A stretch of 64,000 bases of DNA from Clostridia bacterium (lineage in GTDB: Bacteria; Bacillota; Clostridia; Oscillospirales; CAG-382). Below the pieces are notes generated by a model. It ran no database searches. It saw only the letters and a list, made by a program, of their open reading frames with translations, and was not told the origin of the DNA. Position 1 is the first letter of the stretch. Every line of letters begins with the position of its first letter. Below are positions 62,216 through 64,000 of the stretch, one piece after another. Made by a program: the position numbers and the translations under genes. The DNA is taken from assembly GCA_017456765.1 (NCBI GenBank), contig JAFTIR010000035.1:1-64000 (forward strand). Direction: 5' to 3'.

Positions 62216-63589
62216 ATGTACGAAAGTTTAACTCAAAGGCTTGCAAATGCGTTTAAGTCTTTTAAAAACAAAGGAAAACTTACCGAGGCTGACGTCAAGG
62301 AGGGCATGCGTGAAATTAAGCTCGCACTGCTTGAAGCTGACGTCAACTACAAGGTTGTAAAGGATTTTATAAAGACATGCTCCGAAAGGGCTGTCGGTGC
62401 AGAGGTCCTCGAAAGTCTTGTTCCCTCGCAGCACGTTGTAAAAATCGTAAACGAAGAACTGACGGCTCTCATGGGCGGAGAAAACACAAAGCTCGTGATT
62501 TCCTCAAAGCCTCCGACGATTGTAATGATGTGCGGTCTTCAGGGTGCAGGTAAAACAACCCACACGGGAAAACTTGCTCTTATGTACAAAAAGCAGGGCA
62601 AGCGTCCGTTACTTGTTGCCTGCGACGTTTACAGACCTGCGGCAATAAAGCAGCTTCAGGTAGTGGGACAGTCGATTGATGTTCCCGTATTTACCATTGA
62701 GGGTTGTACTGACCCTGTAAAAATAGCAAACGAATCCCTTCGTCATGCGTACAAATACGGGCATGACATGGTATTTCTCGATACGGCAGGCCGTCTGCAC
62801 ATCGACGAAGAGCTTATGGGAGAGCTTCAGAAAATCAAGGAGAGCGTAAATCCCACAGAAATTCTCTTTGTTGTTGATGCAATGACAGGTCAGGACGCAG
62901 TAAATGCTGCGGCTTCTTTCAACGAAAAGCTGGATGTAACAGGTATTATCCTTACAAAGCTCGACGGTGACACAAGAGGCGGTGCGGCACTCTCCACAAG
63001 GCAGGTAACCGGAAAACCCATTAAGTTTATCGGTACGGGCGAGAAGATGGACAACATTGAGCCCTTCTACCCCGACAGAATGGCAAGCAGAATCCTTGGC
63101 ATGGGCGATGTACTTTCACTCATTGAAAAAGCAGAGGCGGCATTTGACGAAAAGAAAGCGGCTGAGCTTGAGAAAAAAATGCGTGAGCAGACTTTTACCC
63201 TCACTGACTATCTCGACCAGTTTGACCAGCTCAAGAACATGGGCCCCATTGACCAGCTTCTCGGAATGATTCCGGGAGTCAAGGCGGATGCTCTTAAAGA
63301 CGTCAAGGTTGACGACAAGGCAATTGAAAGAATGAAGGCAATTATTCTTTCAATGACACCCGAGGAAAGAGACAATCCCGACATCATCGGAGCTTCCCGC
63401 AAAATCAGAATTGCAAAGGGATGCGGCATGAAGGTTGAGGACGTAAACCGTCTTCTTAAGCAATTTGACCAGACACGCAAGATGATGAAGCAGATGACAA
63501 GCGGCAATTCCCCCTTCGGAAAACTTGGCGGAAAAATGGTTTCAAAGGCTCTCAAAAAGAAAAACAAAAACAAGAAAAAGAAAAGATAA
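62216..63589 (+). CDS. ffh: Signal recognition particle protein Ffh (SRP54)
   Basis: 457 residues. The N domain (ANAFKSFKNKGKLTEADVKEG) is followed by the GTPase G domain (GLQGAGKTT, DVYRPAA, DTAGRLHIDE, TKLDGDTRGG) and a Met-rich M domain with GMKVEDVNRLLKQFDQTRKMM. The tail is Lys-rich. ATG 62216 follows AGGAG, overlapping the ylxM stop region. Confidence 0.97.
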   Translation: MYESLTQRLANAFKSFKNKGKLTEADVKEGMREIKLALLEADVNYKVVKDFIKTCSERAVGAEVLESLVPSQHVVKIVNEELTALMGGENTKLVISSKPPTIVMMCGLQGAGKTTHTGKLALMYKKQGKRPLLVACDVYRPAAIKQLQVVGQSIDVPVFTIEGCTDPVKIANESLRHAYKYGHDMVFLDTAGRLHIDEELMGELQKIKESVNPTEILFVVDAMTGQDAVNAAASFNEKLDVTGIILTKLDGDTRGGAALSTRQVTGKPIKFIGTGEKMDNIEPFYPDRMASRILGMGDVLSLIEKAEAAFDEKKAAELEKKMREQTFTLTDYLDQFDQLKNMGPIDQLLGMIPGVKADALKDVKVDDKAIERMKAIILSMTPEERDNPDIIGASRKIRIAKGCGMKVEDVNRLLKQFDQTRKMMKQMTSGNSPFGKLGGKMVSKALKKKNKNKKKKR

Positions 63590-63658
63590 ACACGTTTTAT
63601 AAGGCTTAACAAAAGCGTTTATAAATATAAAAAATATTTTATTTTGGAGGACAAAAAC

Positions 63659-63901
63659 ATGGCAGTAAAGATCAGACTTAGAAGAATGGGCGCAAAGAAG
63701 GCTCCTTTCTACAGAGTAGTAGTAGCAGATTCCAGATACCCCAGAGACGGTCGTTTCATCGAAGAAATCGGCTACATCAACCCCCTTACAGACCCTGCAA
63801 CAGTTGAAATTGATGCAGACAAGGCTAAGAAGTGGATTGCTAACGGTGCTCAGCCTACTGAAACAGTAAAGGCATACCTCAAGAAGAACGGCATTCTTTA
63901 A
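63659..63901 (+). CDS. rpsP: 30S ribosomal protein S16
   Basis: 80 residues starting [19 protein letters not shown], which is the S16 signature. TGGAGG precedes the ATG. Strong codon bias. Confidence 0.98.
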   Translation: MAVKIRLRRMGAKKAPFYRVVVADSRYPRDGRFIEEIGYINPLTDPATVEIDADKAKKWIANGAQPTETVKAYLKKNGIL

Positions 63902-63952
63902 TCAAATTTAGGAGTATTATCTCTTACCGCCGATTAAAGGAGGCATTCTACT

Positions 63953-64000
63953 ATGAAACAGGTTCTTTTTGACATAGTTACATCTATTGTCAACAATCCC
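63953..64000 (+). CDS. khpA: KH-domain RNA-binding protein KhpA (partial)
   Basis: Only MKQVLFDIVTSIVNNP is visible before the window ends. It follows rpsP with an AAAGGAGG site, in the usual rpsP-khpA-rimM order. The identification relies on order and the short N-terminus. Confidence 0.75.
   Translation, partial: MKQVLFDIVTSIVNNP

Overview
The window looks like the chromosome of an anaerobic, spore-forming Clostridia (Oscillospirales-like) bacterium, probably from a gut. The case rests on sporulation genes (yqfC, yqfD, a ylbJ-type gene, a GerMN lipoprotein), pyruvate formate-lyase under a ZTP riboswitch, a ferredoxin-thioredoxin-reductase-like protein, the hrcA-grpE-dnaK-dnaJ operon with a CIRCE operator, and the ylxM-ffh-rpsP-khpA order. 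Most genes have a strong AGGAGG-type ribosome site, and many promoters are near-consensus with a 17-base spacer and a TATAAT or TAGAAT -10. The species cannot be named from the sequence alone.

Layout. 0-5.2 kb: tail of a Gly-rich surface protein, pyruvate kinase, and a ktrB-ktrA-DMT transporter-peroxiredoxin run. 5.2-9.3 kb: a minus-strand lipid operon (PlsC-like, PAP2-like, stand-alone E2-type acyltransferase-like, acyl-CoA ligase). 9.6-11.3 kb: two serine tRNAs followed by a decayed island with repeated tRNA tails, a frameshifted integrase remnant and a zinc-ribbon gene. 11.5-17 kb: two M20 peptidases around a deacetylase-like gene, a YitT protein, a small membrane protein and an SGNH esterase. 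17.1-20.6 kb: a structured ncRNA (copy 1), then ZTP riboswitch-pflB-pflA. 20.7-22 kb: accessory genes including a JAMM-type protease and a broken collagen-like gene. 22-31 kb: trxA, FTR-like protein and a deleted ccdA/tlpA locus; a hydrolase, GerMN and PHP group; two lipoproteins; a serine hydrolase; asnS and a structured repeat. 31.2-37.5 kb: a five-gene polysaccharide locus in which an acetyltransferase-heparinase pair is duplicated around an oxidoreductase. 37.6-37.8 kb: ncRNA copy 2. 37.9-42.7 kb: heat-shock operon. 42.8-49.6 kb: nth, a glycosidase-amidase fusion, yqfD/yqfC, and a divergent ylbJ-type gene. 49.6-52.8 kb: a KDPG aldolase-VOC fusion, a Cys-cluster protein, a UPF0340 protein and asd. 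52.8-61.7 kb: a secreted NAGPA protein, then murJ-DUF5693-csaB-lipoprotein for the envelope. 61.8-64 kb: SRP and ribosomal genes.

The most interesting signal is a pair of about 155-165 nt intergenic RNAs 20 kb apart on opposite strands. Each has its own TTGACA-17-TAGAAT promoter and its own terminator. Their shared fold is supported by compensatory differences between the copies, and each carries a 15-base long-range complementarity that competes with its apical hairpin. I could not assign them to a known RNA family. Other items of note are a perfect NrdR-box-like palindrome inside the pfl promoter, a lipid operon with two degenerate acyltransferase motifs, a 218-base tandem repeat built on the tail of tRNA-Ser, a ccdA gene reduced to its first 18 codons, and a two-hairpin repeat after asnS.
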